A stretch of DNA of 64,000 bases from Coenobita brevimanus (taxonomy: Eukaryota > Arthropoda > Malacostraca > Decapoda > Coenobitidae). Positions within the stretch are counted from its first letter, which is position 1, and the number at the start of each line of letters is the position of its first letter. The notes below the pieces were generated by a model. It saw nothing but the letters and a program-made list of their open reading frames with translations. It was not told the DNA's origin and made no database searches. The stretch lies in contig CM064713.1 in assembly GCA_032717465.1 (NCBI GenBank), positions 15,138,203 through 15,202,202 of the forward strand. Reading direction: 5' to 3'. Of the stretch, positions 32,340-42,732 are shown one piece after another. Made by a program: the position numbers and the translations under genes.

Positions 32340-33990
32340 GTATCATTATATGGTGAGATGAGCTGTTGTGGATACTGTGGCGTGGGGTTTGTGGTAAGTG
32401 TGGTGTGATGTGGTGTGGTGTTTATGTGGTGTAGTGTGTTGTGATTTGGTATGATATGCGATGTGATAAGTTATCATGTGGTGTGATGTGCAATGTGACT
32501 CAGTATTCTTGTTTTGTAGCTTGGTGTGATGTGGTGTGGTGTGGTGTGGTGTGGTGTGTGGTATTGTGTGTTATAGTGTGGTGGAGTGAAGTGGGATGTA
32601 GTGTGATGAAGTGCAGGGTGATGTGGTGCGTGTGTTTAGATGTGGTTTGGTGCTTTGTGGTGCGGGGCGGTGCAATGTGGTGAAGTGTGGCATGTTTAAC
32701 TGTGATGTGCAGTGTGATGTGGTGTTGTGTGGCGTGCTGCAGTGTGGTGTGGTGCAGTGTGCTGTAGGGCAGTGTGGTGGGGTCCAGTGCGGTGTGGTGC
32801 GGTATGGTGTGTGCAGTGTGTGTGTGTGTGCAGTGTTGTGTGGTGCAGTGTGGTGTGATGCGGTGTGGTGCGGTGTAGTGTGGTGTGGTGAAGTGTGGTG
32901 TGGTGCAGTGTGGTGTGGTGCAGTGTTGTGTGGTGAAGTGTGGTGTGGTGCAGCGTGATGTGGTGCAGTCTGGTGTGGTGTAGTGTGGTATAGTGTGGTA
33001 TGGTGTGATGTGATGTACTCGTAGTGTTGCACGATACAGTGTGGCATGGTGTTATATGATGTGGTGCAGTGTAGTGTGATGTGGTGTGGTGCAGTGTGGT
33101 GCAGTATCCTGTGCTGTATTGAAATGTGTTGTGTATTGAAGTGTGATGTGGTGTGGTGTGGTGTAGTTTTGAGCGGTGTACTGTTGTGTGGTGCAGTGTG
33201 ATAAGATGTAATGTGGTGTAGTGTGTGTGTTGCAATGTGGTGTGGTGTATGTTGCAGTGTGGTGTGATGTGTGTGGTGCAGTGTGATGTGGTGTGTGTTG
33301 CAATGTGGTGTGATGCGTGTGGTGTAATGTGGTGTGGTGTGGCGCAGTGTGGTGTGGTATGGTGTGGTCAATGTGGTGTGTTATGATAGTGTGGTGTGAT
33401 GTGGTGTGGTGTAGTCCGTTGTGGTGTAGTATGGTGTGGTGCAGTGTGGTGTGGTGCAGTGTGGAATGGTGTAGTGTAGTGTGGTATGGTGCAGTGTAGC
33501 GTGGTGTGGTGAGGTGTGGTGCGGTGTGATGTAGTGTGGTATGGTGCGGTGTGATGTAGTGTGGTATGGTGCGGTGTGATGTAGTGTGGTATGGTGCCGT
33601 GTGGTATGGTGCCGTGTGGTAGGCCGATAAAACGTGGTGTGGTGTGGCGTAGTGTAGTGCAGTGATGTAAAGTGTGGAGCAGTGTTGTGTAGTGTGGTGC
33701 AGTGTGATGTGGTGTAGTGTGGTATGGTCTGATGTGATTGTGGTGTGGTGCAATGTGATATGGTTTGGTGTAGTGTGCGATAGTCTAATGTGTTGTGAAT
33801 GGTGCAGTTTAGCGTTGTGTGGTTCAGTGTGGTGCGGTGTGATGTAATGTGGTATGGTGCAGTGTGGTAGACTTTGGTGTGGTAGCGTAGTGTTGTGTGA
33901 CGTAGTGTGAAGTAGTGAGTGAAATAATGTAATGTGGTGTGGTGTGGTGTGGTGTGGTATGGTGTGGTATGATGCTTTGAGGTGTGGTGT
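32340..33990. repeat. GTGGT/GTGTGGTGCA satellite-like array, 1.65 kb
   Basis: A long degenerate array of G/T words such as GTGTGGTGTGGTGCAGTGTG. Sub-arrays include a 30-bp unit repeated at 33530-33610 (GCGGTGTGATGTAGTGTGGT). On the minus strand it reads as CACACCACACTGCACC, which gives long His/Thr-rich ORFs that are artefacts. It begins within 10 bases of the putative splice donor of the host exon (33999), so it would form the first part of that intron. Confidence 0.9.
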
Positions 33991-33999
33991 GGCACTAAC

Positions 34000-34137
34000 C
34001 TCATTGATGGCTGTGAGTGTGACATCCACAACAGCCGATCCGAAGCACTGCTCTGGGGCGTGACGTGTGATCCTCATAGCCTGTGACCTTGAAGACCCCA
34101 GCACCATCACCACCACAAACGCTCCGTACCGCCACAT
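34000..34137 (-). CDS. Candidate first coding exon: signal peptide of a secreted protein
   Basis: A 138-nt segment encodes 46 residues from the ATG at 34137. It starts with a classical signal peptide (MWRYGAFVVVMVLGSSRSQA), followed by RITRHAPEQC and ending in DVTLTAINE. The exon ends in phase 0 at a consensus donor, GAG|GTTAGT. Immediately downstream the sequence becomes a G/T satellite, as expected for intron. I chose this ATG because the hydrophobic signal follows directly; upstream codons are open but lie in the 71-bp tandem repeats. The next exon may be 8225-8375 (minus), which also starts in phase 0 and is cysteine-rich. The protein family is not certain. Confidence 0.6.
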
Positions 34138-34150
34138 TTTGAGTAACAGC

Positions 34151-34370
34151 GTCAATATTGATGTCCTGCAGCACCACACGATGAAGTCTGCAATCGGATC
34201 ATACAAGAGACCTTTCAGAACGTCGATATTGATGTCCTGCAGCACCACACGATGAAGTCTGCAATCGGATCATACAAGAGACCTTTCAGAACGTCGATAT
34301 TGATGTCCTGCAGCACCACACGATGAAGTCTGCAATCGGATCATACAAGCGACCCTTCAGAGCGTCTTTA
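34151..34370. repeat. 71-bp tandem repeat upstream of host exon 1
   Basis: The segment starting GTCAATATTGATGTCCTGCA begins at 34151 and recurs at 34222 and 34293, giving a period of 71. Units are nearly identical. A decayed fourth unit follows to about 34430 (GTGCACGATGAAATCCGG). The array sits 13 bases before the start codon on the minus strand, so it would be 5' UTR or promoter-proximal DNA of the host gene. Confidence 0.9.
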
Positions 34371-34430
34371 ATGGTGTCATTTGCTGCTGTGCACGATGAA
34401 ATCCGGATTATGATCACACAAGAGACCCAC

Positions 34431-35520
34431 TTAAACCCTCTGATTTCTTGGCATCTCTTGCTATATTTTCCCTTTCTACAAACAATATAATTCAACAAAG
34501 GAAGGATATACAGTAATGATGGGAATAGATAAGGCTAACCACCCCCTTTGGAAGAGTCTCCCCTACTGCAATAAAAACAGAATTGTCTGGAGGAAAAAAA
34601 AAAAAAAAGTAATTGGATTTAGGACGTTAAGACAGACAATGCTTAATTCATCGGCCTCGCAGCACGATGAAGTGTAGGCTACGTGTTGCGTCTGACTCTG
34701 GAACTGGATTTTTACTTATATTTTGTTACTTAGAGAAGATTTTATTAGAAGTGAATTTCGAACTAACGAGGTTAGATATATTGCCATCACTAACCTCATA
34801 AGGACGAGTGGTCTTGCCTATGTCAAATAAAATCATTTTAATGTAGCAAGAAATATATGCATTGTATACATATAGATAGACAGACAGACAGGCAGGTGGG
34901 GAAAGAGAGAGAGAGAGAGAGAGAGAGACCATCAGACTGAAAGAGTGAAGTACAGTCACGGCGAGCGGTAGCCACTCCCTAAGTAGGAATGGCACAGGTT
35001 CAAAATGGCGTCCTGTAGTACATACAGTATAGGAAAATTCGCGCGAAAACGGTTGCAAAGCCCAGTTCTAAGCTTATGAACTAAAATACCTTCACTATTC
35101 AAGTGCAAACCTACTCGCCAAGTCTTGCTAACCTTCGTAGGAGTCGCAAAATCGAACCGCAGAAATATCGATTACATTCTTTCTTTCTTCATCAGTCATA
35201 ATTCCAAAAAAGAAAGGCGTACGCGAGCGAATTACACACCAGAACGCTGCTTGTCAAGTGTAGATGTTTCTTTTCATGTTTGGAAAAGCATTCAGGCTAC
35301 GATTCGCGAGTTACGGCCTGAAAACCGCATCGCGGTCACCCATAAGTTTGCCATTTTGCAAATTATTGGTCAGCTACAGCTCGCCTATAGAAGAACGTAC
35401 CAAAACACTTCTTTTCGCGGGAAGGCAGCCTCGTTTTGGTCTTTCAGTATGCTATGCATGTAACAATTCAAATCTAACACTTGCTTTCTGCATAATTATA
35501 CTTCCACAAAAAGATCATAA
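34431..35520. other. Mostly unique sequence upstream of host exon 1
   Basis: It contains an A run at 34591-34606 and a (GA)n tract at 34899-34928. From about 35040 to 35460 the composition is richer in CpG, with a 112-codon open frame (35125-35463, plus) that I do not recognise. It may hold the promoter or an untranslated exon of the minus-strand host gene, but I see no motif strong enough to call. Confidence 0.45.
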
Positions 35521-35524
35521 ACTG

Positions 35525-35830
35525 GAATGCAAAAAATTTCTTCTAAAATGTTTAAGATGTAGGAATGGCAAAAGTGCACAGATAAAAGATGAAAAAGCAC
35601 AGAAACAAGAGATCATTCAGGATGGGAGGAGATTGGGAGACCTATAAGCATTACTACATTCCACCAGCTAGAAGTTTGTGGCTAAAGTGTGGAATGTAGT
35701 AATGGGAACAGGTCTCCAAATCTCCCATCCTGAATGATCTCTTGCTTCTGTGCTGTTTTAATCTCCTATCTGTGCACTTTTGTCACTCCTACTTCTTAAG
35801 AATCATTTTAGAAGAAACTGTTTGATTTAT
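35525..35830. mobile_element. Foldback (inverted-repeat) element, about 300 bp
   Basis: The left arm (about 35530-35664) and right arm (about 35689-35825) are reverse complements with modest mismatches. Key paired blocks are ATTACTACATTCCAC (35650-35664) with GTGGAATGTAGTAAT (35689-35703), AGAGATCATTCAGGATGGGA with TCCCATCCTGAATGATCTCT, and AAAAGTGCACAGAT with ATCTGTGCACTTTT. The loop is about 24 bases. It is either a MITE-like foldback element or a long hairpin-forming transcript source. Confidence 0.85.
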
Positions 35831-36023
35831 ATTTCTCTTAGCAAAGTTTACAGTGCACTACATTTGTAGAGAAGATATTCATGTTGTCGACAAAATTAGT
35901 CATTCCCTACTGGGAATAATATTAACTACAAGAGGTAGTGGATTTTTGTATCCCTATTATAAATTCACGTCCCCTTTTGATGTCTGCACTGTTCCAGTAG
36001 TTTATCAGTGCTATGAAACATCG

Positions 36024-36168
36024 CCGTTCCCTCATTTTAATAACTTTTGATCCACGGTGACAGGCATTCCTTCCTCTTCGATTACGTATCATGTTCGTTT
36101 ATTCCTGCTAACTCCAGAGGCATAAATTCTCTTCGGAATAATGTCAAGTAGTGAAGGAAGGAATGAAG

Positions 36169-36172
<4 letters not shown>
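36024..36172 (+). repeat. Repeat block A, copy 1
   Basis: About 145 bp starting CGTTCCCTCATTTTAATAAC, then GATCCACGGTGACAGGCA and CTTCGGAATAATGT, ending GGAAGGAATG before a (TA)n tract. It is highly similar to 58367-58506, which is also followed by (TA)n. Confidence 0.85.

Positions 36173-36219
<47 letters not shown>
36173..36219. repeat. (TA)n microsatellite
   Basis: Pure TA tract between repeat block A and the SINE1 tRNA-like head. Confidence 0.95.
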
Positions 36220-36221
<2 letters not shown>

Positions 36222-36614
36222 AGCCTCTGTGGTATAGTGGTAGTGTGTGCGTTTCGTACACGGTTGGACCAGGGTTCGTGCCCCGCCAGGGTAATAAACT
36301 TTGGGAGTGTTCACCCGGCCACGTACTGCATTGGCGGACACAAGGGGTGCTGTGGTTGAACCAGTGTTGCTTACTGTAAAGTATGCTTACACCCAGTCAG
36401 CTTGCGCGGGCCGATTACACTTGGTTCATAGACTACACACGCATCCAAAGCCACTCCAACACTACAGTTACACTTACAATCACTTCTCACCCTACATACA
36501 ATCTCTACCAGACAGCCTAAGCCACTTGGTAGAGATACATTGGCTGTATCGTCCCGACTTCGGTTGGGATAGGCCGGTCCTGCAGTGGATACTCAAACGG
36601 CTGCTGCTGCAGCC
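36220..36614 (+). mobile_element. tRNA-derived SINE1, copy 1 (complete head)
   Basis: It begins with a tRNA-like head (GGAGCCTCTGTGGTATAGTGG). An A-box-like TGGTATAGTGG lies at 36230-36240 and a B-box-like GGTTCGTGCCC at 36273-36283, at the spacing of an internal RNA polymerase III promoter. A body of about 310 bp follows, ending GTGGATACTCAAACGGCTGC and a short CTG tail. A second copy on the minus strand (61841-62181) matches the body but has lost most of the head. Confidence 0.8.
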
Positions 36615-36630
36615 CCCAAGGAAAGGGAGG

Positions 36631-36632
<2 letters not shown>

Positions 36633-36668
<36 letters not shown>
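36633..36668. repeat. (TA)n microsatellite
   Basis: Short TA tract after SINE1. Confidence 0.9.
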
Positions 36669-36672
<4 letters not shown>

Positions 36673-37490
36673 ACAGCAGGCAGGAAGCCCGCCACTGCAA
36701 CCAAAAATATGTTTCGGCCGTATGGATTCCTCAACTAGTCACTAATATATCAGCTTGGAACCCCACAGCTGATCACCAGTTTATATATCAGCTGAGTCGT
36801 GACCTCACTTCCAAGCAAGGTTAACGTTACGCCTGGTCGAAGTCACTTCCGGCTGACACACTCCACCAAAGTCTTCTCACTTAGTGGAGATGGTGGGAAA
36901 TCTGTGTAGAATCCTGTAGAAGAATTTTGAAGGTAGCGTGTGCAGGTGAACTGAAACTGAGCAGATTAAATCTCTCTTTATTGGCCACAGAAAGATACAA
37001 CTGCGACATAGAGAGACCTCAGAGTTATACGTCCCTCTCGTTCAAATGATACGTGCTTTCTGCCCTAGCCGGCCGCCATCCCCTCTGGGTGTGGCGCCGA
37101 GTTAGCTAAATCAGAGGTGCTAAACCTCCACAGACAACTGGGATTTACACATGAATAGAAGGATCATAACTATATCATGTACATTATACACCTCAATAAA
37201 ATAGTACTGAGTACGTTAAAGTATACCAACAAGGTAAATATCTCCCCGAAGACATAAACATATATACAGTTCATATTTCTCTATCGCCTTGCCTTTACTC
37301 TAGGTTTGGATTAAAAGAAGATGTCTGATTGTGCATCTTATCCCAAGCTACACTTTACAGTGAAATGGTGTTTGTTTGTTTATCATTCATACTACGTTGC
37401 ACATTGTTAATTATGAATAAACAACTTTATATGTAATACGCAACAATAGTGTGAAAACACAACTGTCATGGGAAAATGATGTTGGCACCA
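36669..37490. other. Unique or unrecognised sequence
   Basis: No coding region is recognised. A loose inverted pair GTCACTAATATATCAGCT / AGCTGAGTCGTGAC lies around 36737-36812. The stretch near 36970-37130 has moderate GC and could be an unrecognised repeat. Confidence 0.4.
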
Positions 37491-37491
37491 G

Positions 37492-37493
<2 letters not shown>

Positions 37494-37566
<73 letters not shown>
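37494..37566. repeat. (TA)n microsatellite
   Basis: About 72 bases of TA directly before R3 copy 1. Confidence 0.95.
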
Positions 37567-37568
<2 letters not shown>

Positions 37569-38032
37569 TGTCGGGTATCTGCCCTTTCCTCTCCTCCATC
37601 CCTCTCTCCTTCTATCCTCTTCTGTCTTTCTTTCCTTCATTCTTTTCTTGTCCTTCTGCCTGCGGGTGACATTTACACTCCCTCTTCTGTCTTTCTTTCC
37701 TTCATTCTTTCCTCTTCTTTCTGCCTGTGGATGACTACACTGAGTGACAAGCCAAATGATTCCCTGTACACCAGGAAACCATTTTATAAGCCGGGTGGTA
37801 ACCATATAACCAAATTTTGGCACCTGGTGGGTTAGTGGGTAATTACTGAGCTCCAGTCGGATTGAGCCGGTGAAGGTTTATATCCAAGGGATGGTTGGGG
37901 TTGATTGCTCCTGCAATGCCATTCAGGGATGAGTGAGGCTGGTCACTCTCATCTTAAATGTCGGGACTAATTGCCTAGTCCCGGGCTCCTACGCTCCTCA
38001 TAGGGCAATGTAGGATTGGATGATGGATGGAT

Positions 38033-38036
<4 letters not shown>
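37567..38036 (+). mobile_element. tRNA-like SINE R3, copy 1
   Basis: A shared repeat of about 470-510 bp found at three loci: here, 58547-59060 and 62275-62785. A pyrimidine-rich first half precedes the block TGACAAGCCAAATG...GGTGGTAACCATATAACCAAA. A tRNA-like segment follows with A-box-like TGGGTTAGTGG (37828-37838; TGGTTTAGTGG in the other copies) and B-box-like GGTTTATATCC (37875-37885). It ends GGGCAATGTAGGATTGGATGATGGATGG and runs into (TA)n. Whether the first half belongs to the same element or is an older repeat is uncertain. Confidence 0.75.

Positions 38037-38101
<65 letters not shown>
38037..38101. repeat. (TA)n microsatellite
   Basis: TA tract between R3 and repeat block B. Confidence 0.95.
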
Positions 38102-38107
<6 letters not shown>

Positions 38108-38260
38108 TAACCCCTCTAGTTCAGAAAGATCACATGTAAGCTGAATAAAACCGTATCCATATATCAAAAAGAGACTAAAGAGTACGTCATTGGACTAAAG
38201 TGCTAGGTGGAACTCTGAGGGGGAGGGTGGGGAGGTGATAAGAAAATAAACCTAAAAGTA
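38102..38260 (+). repeat. Repeat block B, copy 1
   Basis: It starts TTTCTAACCCCTCTAGTTCAG and contains CTAAAGAGTACGTCATTGGAC and GGAACTCTGAGGGGGAGGGT. It matches 59085-59245 over about 150 bp. Both copies sit immediately 3' of R3 and its simple-repeat tail. Confidence 0.85.
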
Positions 38261-38419
38261 TGTCAGTACAGAAACCAGATATGAACACGAGGCAGAAATG
38301 CAACGAACTAGAGGTATAGCGAAATAGGGATAATTTTTATCCGCCAAGTTTGATTACGAGGGAAATAAGTCAAGAAGGTGAAGGTATGACGCGACCTCTT
38401 TTTAATACAGTAATAAAAA

Positions 38420-38922
38420 TGGTATGATGATGATGATGGTGAAGATGTTGATTATGGGTATGATAATGATGATGATAATAATTATGGGTATGATGATGAT
38501 GATGATCATGATCATGATGATTATAGGTATGATGATGATGATGATGATGATGATGATGTTGAATATGAGTGATAATGATGATGATAGTAATTATGGGTAT
38601 GATGATGATGATGATTATGGGTATGATGATGATGATGATGATGATGATTATGGGTATGATAATGATGATGATAATAATTATGGGTATGATGATGATGATG
38701 ATGATGATGATTATGGGTATGATGATGATGATGATGATGATGTTGATTATGGGTATGATAATGATGATGATAGTGATTATGGATATGATGATGATGATGA
38801 TGATGATTATGGGTATGATGATGATGATGGTGATGATTATGGGTATGATAATGATAATGATTATAATTATGGGGATGATGATGATGATGATGATGATAAT
38901 GGGTATGATAATAATGATTCTG

Positions 38923-38953
<31 letters not shown>

Positions 38954-39190
38954 TGATGATGATGATGATGATGATGATGGGTGCGATGATGATGATGATT
39001 CTGGGTACGATGATGATTATTATTTGATTATGATGATAGGTATCATGATTATTTTTATTATGATGGGTATGATAATGATGATGATGATGGGTGCGATGAT
39101 GATGATGATGATGATTATAGGTATGATGATTATTTTTATTATTATGGGTATGATGATGATGATGATGATAATGATGATCAAGGATTCACA
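38420..39190. repeat. ATG/GAT trinucleotide array with a longer periodicity
   Basis: About 770 bp of ATGATGATG interrupted at regular intervals by TTATGGGTATG or TAATAATTATGGGTATG, so the array has a compound unit of about 25-45 bp. A CTT run (38929-38951) lies inside. Asp-rich and Ile/Met-rich open frames here are products of the repeat, not genes. Confidence 0.95.
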
Positions 39191-40260
39191 AGACAACCAC
39201 TGACATAGTGGTCCAGCTTGAAGTGTTCTCTGGTCTATTATAAGAACGATAAAAGACAACACGTCAGCAGTGCTAAGAGACAGCACTGGAAACAGCCAAC
39301 ACAGCTATGCAATACCGCCGATATAATACCGCCCTTTACTTCCATTGCGGCTACAAGACGCTATTGTCGTTACTCACTACTACTAGACTCACATGACCAT
39401 GTCCTCAACACCAGCACGATGAGGTCTCTTGCATTCTACGAGTATTATTACTGTCACCAGACGATGCCATTCAGGTTAGGAGAGACCTGTCGAAATGGTG
39501 GAGGGGGAGTACATAGCAATCTACAGGAGTACATAGAAAGTACAGCTAACAGGAGGCCACTTGGACCATAACGAGCTAATCTGTTGGGGAAATAACTACT
39601 AAGGATCTAACCAAAGTGGATGAGAAAAGGACAGAATAAATTTATTTTGCAGAAAAAAACAGACACACACGAAGACTATGAACTCCGCTATCCTCCTCCT
39701 TTTTGAAGAAAACGGATATTGGGATTTCCCTCGCTTAACTTTTTTTTTTTTTTTTTTTGTAGGAGGAATGAGAGATTTGGGGATTTAGCACTTTCCTTTC
39801 CTCCCTATTGCAAAAAAACAAAGTTACGACTGGGTCTTTATTGTAAGCTTCTTTGTATCTCAGTCCAGGTAAAAAGAGAGACTCACCATGGTAGCGTAAC
39901 AACAAAGACTTTCTGTATATTATTTCACTGATGCAGGATGCCAGCGGAATCATCGTCTGTGCCAAGAAAGGGACATTTTCTTGTGGGTTCAAGTCCCTGG
40001 ATCTGGTGATGTATTTATTAGATTATTCTCGCTGCTGACACTCGATTATATTTAGCGGATTTTTCGAACTGGAAGGATCAGGTGGCGTAAATCAACTCCT
40101 TCAGTAACAGACTTGTTTAAATTCGTTGACTAAACTGGTCTGGAGGCATTAAAAACGAATATAAGATGAGTTATTGTAGTGTACAGGTTAAGGGTATTTT
40201 GTGGCACCTCATCCCTAGTGGTTGGTTTGAGGGGACGGTAAATTTTGCCGACTTAGAAGT

Positions 40261-40262
<2 letters not shown>
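39191..40262. other. Unrecognised sequence
   Basis: No convincing exon or element. Bases 39300-39600 have balanced composition and may be an uncharacterised repeat. A T run at 39740-39757 is present. Open frames are short. Confidence 0.4.

Positions 40263-40323
<61 letters not shown>
40263..40323. repeat. (CT)n microsatellite
   Basis: About 60 bases of uninterrupted CT. Confidence 0.95.
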
Positions 40324-40327
<4 letters not shown>

Positions 40328-40536
40328 TTTTGAGAGACTGTATATACTGAAGGGCCTAAGCTTATACTCGAATCCCTCCCCATTTCGAAGTCTCTTCCAG
40401 TCTGGGTAATGTCGTCTGGTGTCAGCAAGAATAAAATAAACAGAACGCCATTACGGTGAGGTGACGAAAAATACAAGAGTGAATTAAACTGTTACGGAAT
40501 CAGTTTTAGGGATGCAGTCTCATTTGTTAAGAGAGC

Positions 40537-40544
40537 TTACTAGT
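40537..40544. repeat. Left 8-bp target duplication (TTACTAGT) of hAT-type MITE
   Basis: TTACTAGT is repeated at 42733-42740, directly outside the opposite end. An 8-bp duplication is diagnostic for hAT elements. Confidence 0.9.
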
Positions 40545-40555
40545 CAGAGTTGCCA

Positions 40556-41900
40556 ATACGTTCCCTGGTCGACTACAGTGCAGCCTGTATTGTAGGGCTC
40601 TCTGCGATGCAATCCCGCTCCTTAGAAGTCCTGCAAAACTCAGCACAACGTGTGATGCTAGGAGCTCCTTCGTGGACGCGAACTGAGAACCTCAGGATGG
40701 ACAATGGCTTCACCTCTCTCCAGCACAGAATCTGGGGTCAATCGACAACAGTCTCCGCTCAACTTTGCCGAGTCAGGCCGCACCTGCCTGTCTCCATACT
40801 CCTCCAACGCACCCTAGACAGACCCCCAAACCCACACCCGAGGGAGGACTGGGTATACACCGCAGCCAGCATCATTTTTAACCTAAACATATCTGACGCC
40901 TTCCAGGGAGGCCCAGAGCTCCATGACCCCGATTACGCGCCTTCCCCTCCATGGAGGCCCCCTGCGATCCAGAGTTCCTGCCTGCCCTCCTCCGCCAGGA
41001 TGGCCAACGGAGAATGGCATCTCTCTGGATCCCGGGGACAGTCAAGTACCTCACAGATGGGTCAGTCCCTGCTGAGGGGTCAGCAGGTGCTGCACTCGTC
41101 AGTGAAGGTCGTGTCGAGACCTGGCGGCTCCTCTCTGGGGGCCACCGCGTACGAGACGGAGCTAGTTGCAATACTAGGCGCCCTCGGACACACTTGCACT
41201 CACCTCCACCAACATGTAGTCATACTCACCGACTCGCTCTCATCTCTGCATGGTCTACGTGCATGACACTTCACTGACAATGTAAAACTGCTGACCTCGA
41301 TCACAGCTGTTGCTGACTCCATCACCCAGAGTGGAAGAGAAATTTCCCTTCACTGGCTGCCAGGCCATGTAGGCATCAGCGGCAACGAGAGTTCAGACGC
41401 TGCCGCTCGTTCCACAACAACTCTCCCCGACATTACCTTCCCTCTAAAAACGAGCCTATCCCACATCAAGCGAAGGGCCAATCACATCTCTAGGCTCACA
41501 CAGACAGAACACGAAACCCAGGTGGCAAAGGGTTCACGCTCAGCTACCTGCTATTCAAGGGCCTCAGCCTACGAGCCCCTAGCTGTCCCCCCCCCCACAC
41601 CCAACTCGCTCGTTGTTTGCTTATGCCACCTGAGGCTAGGCAACCTCTGCTTTACACAAATAGCAGGGAAGGACACTGAACCATGCCCTCACTGTCACCA
41701 ACTCGACAAATGACCGCTCATCCATCACCTCCTCAACTGCCCCTCCACTGCTGCCCTTCGCTCCACCTTAGAAAGCAGGCTCATCAGGAGAGTGTCAAAC
41801 TTCGATACAGCAGCAGAGATCATAGCTCTAATTCCCACTTCTGTCCTCCTCGACATACAGTAGTTTCATCCTACCCACCACCTCGTTAGCCATCCCCCCC
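40556..41900 (+). pseudogene. LINE C-terminal region with RNase H (broken)
   Basis: A post-RT segment (LVDYSAACIVG...LEVLQNSAQRVMLGAP) is followed by an RNase H domain. Its four acidic positions are visible across frames: LTDGS (about 41052), YETELVAI (about 41150), ILTDSLSSL (about 41223) and SDAAARS after the HWLPGHVGISGNE block (about 41350-41410). A Cys/His segment follows at 41680-41760 (CPHCHQ ... HHLLNCP), typical for the C-terminus of such elements. Frameshifts near 41040 and stops at 41264 and 41711 break it. RNase H would remove the RNA strand after cDNA synthesis. Confidence 0.82.
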
Positions 41901-42000
41901 CCCCATCATAATCCGCTCCACTCCCTGACGGGCTTTGTCTGCCCGTTTCCATCCTAAAATTTTTAGATGGACGAATCTAAAACGACAACAACAACAACAA
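40556..42000 (+). mobile_element. 5'-truncated LINE with RNase H domain and (AAC)n tail (element G)
   Basis: It is inserted into the left inverted repeat of the hAT MITE and is flanked by the 11-bp duplication CAGAGTTGCCA (40545-40555 and 42001-42011). It carries the C-terminal part of a LINE polyprotein and ends in ACAACAACAACAACAA. The RNase H domain points to the I group of LINEs. Confidence 0.9.
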
Positions 42001-42732
42001 CAGAGTTGCCAGATCTTTCAGAGCAAAAAGGGCGTTTTTTTCCGAAAAAGAGCCAAATTGCTCAGAATGGGGCCAGACTTTTTTTTTTTTTTTGTTTCGT
42101 TACCATAATCCCATCCCAGACTTCAGCCTAACCACAAATAACCGACATTTACATATGGAACAACTTACAAATTAGCAGACATCAAAACGAATGATTTGCG
42201 GACGATCAACACGCGAATCATTAGTGCGAACGCAACACCAAAGGTATGCCAATTATAACTCTTGATCGACTGTCATACTAACACCAGAATCATATATTGT
42301 ACTCGCCAGTGAACACACAGGCTGACGCAGCAGGTTTAGCCTATATACATGCAAAGGTGGTCGTCGCAAAAACATTGCCACAGCACATAACACGCGATTC
42401 ACGTCAGCTGAATTTCAAACATTAGCTGTAAAAAATACCAAGAGATGGCGACAGGACTTGGCGGAAAATTTCACGTTCTCTTTCGTGGTATTCTACAAAT
42501 AATAACAGCTGCTGCAAGATAATAAATAAATAAATAAATAAACGTTTCAGTTCAAACAGTCACGGGAGTCTTTCATTTCAGAAGTATGTTTCATAGTTTA
42601 GAAAAACAGAATGGGACCAAAAAAGGGCCAAATACACAAAAGGGCCAAACTAATTTTCTTAGGGCCACACACGGTAAAAGAAGGGCCAGATTTCAGTAAC
42701 TTGGCCTCCGTAGGTCCAACCTGGCAACCCTG

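Larger units (their letters stand above)
40545..42732. mobile_element. hAT-type non-autonomous element (MITE), interrupted by a LINE
   Basis: Terminal inverted repeats CAGAGTTGCCAG (42001-42012, original left end, and partly 40545-40555) and CTGGCAACCCTG (42721-42732) match the hAT style CAG(G/A)GTTGCCAG. TTACTAGT 8-bp duplications flank it. Removing the nested LINE (40556-42000) and one copy of its 11-bp duplication leaves a 732-bp element without a transposase gene. Several GGGCCA words (42634-42690 and near 42070) lie near the ends and may be subterminal binding motifs. Confidence 0.88.

Noticed and set aside
32571..34248. Long His/Thr/Pro-rich minus-strand open frames (up to 398 aa)
   Set aside because: They are translations of the GTGGT satellite. 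Only the last 46 codons (34000-34137) look like a real exon.
35125..35463. 112-aa open frame in CpG-richer unique sequence
   Set aside because: No recognisable motif, no splice context or neighbouring gene signal; kept only as part of an unresolved region.
36220..36293. Functional tRNA gene
   Set aside because: A- and B-box are present, but the acceptor stem does not close and the sequence continues into a repeated 300-bp body, so it is a SINE head.
38424..39203. Asp-rich 259-aa and Met/Ile-rich open frames
   Set aside because: Translations of the ATG trinucleotide array, open in several frames at once.
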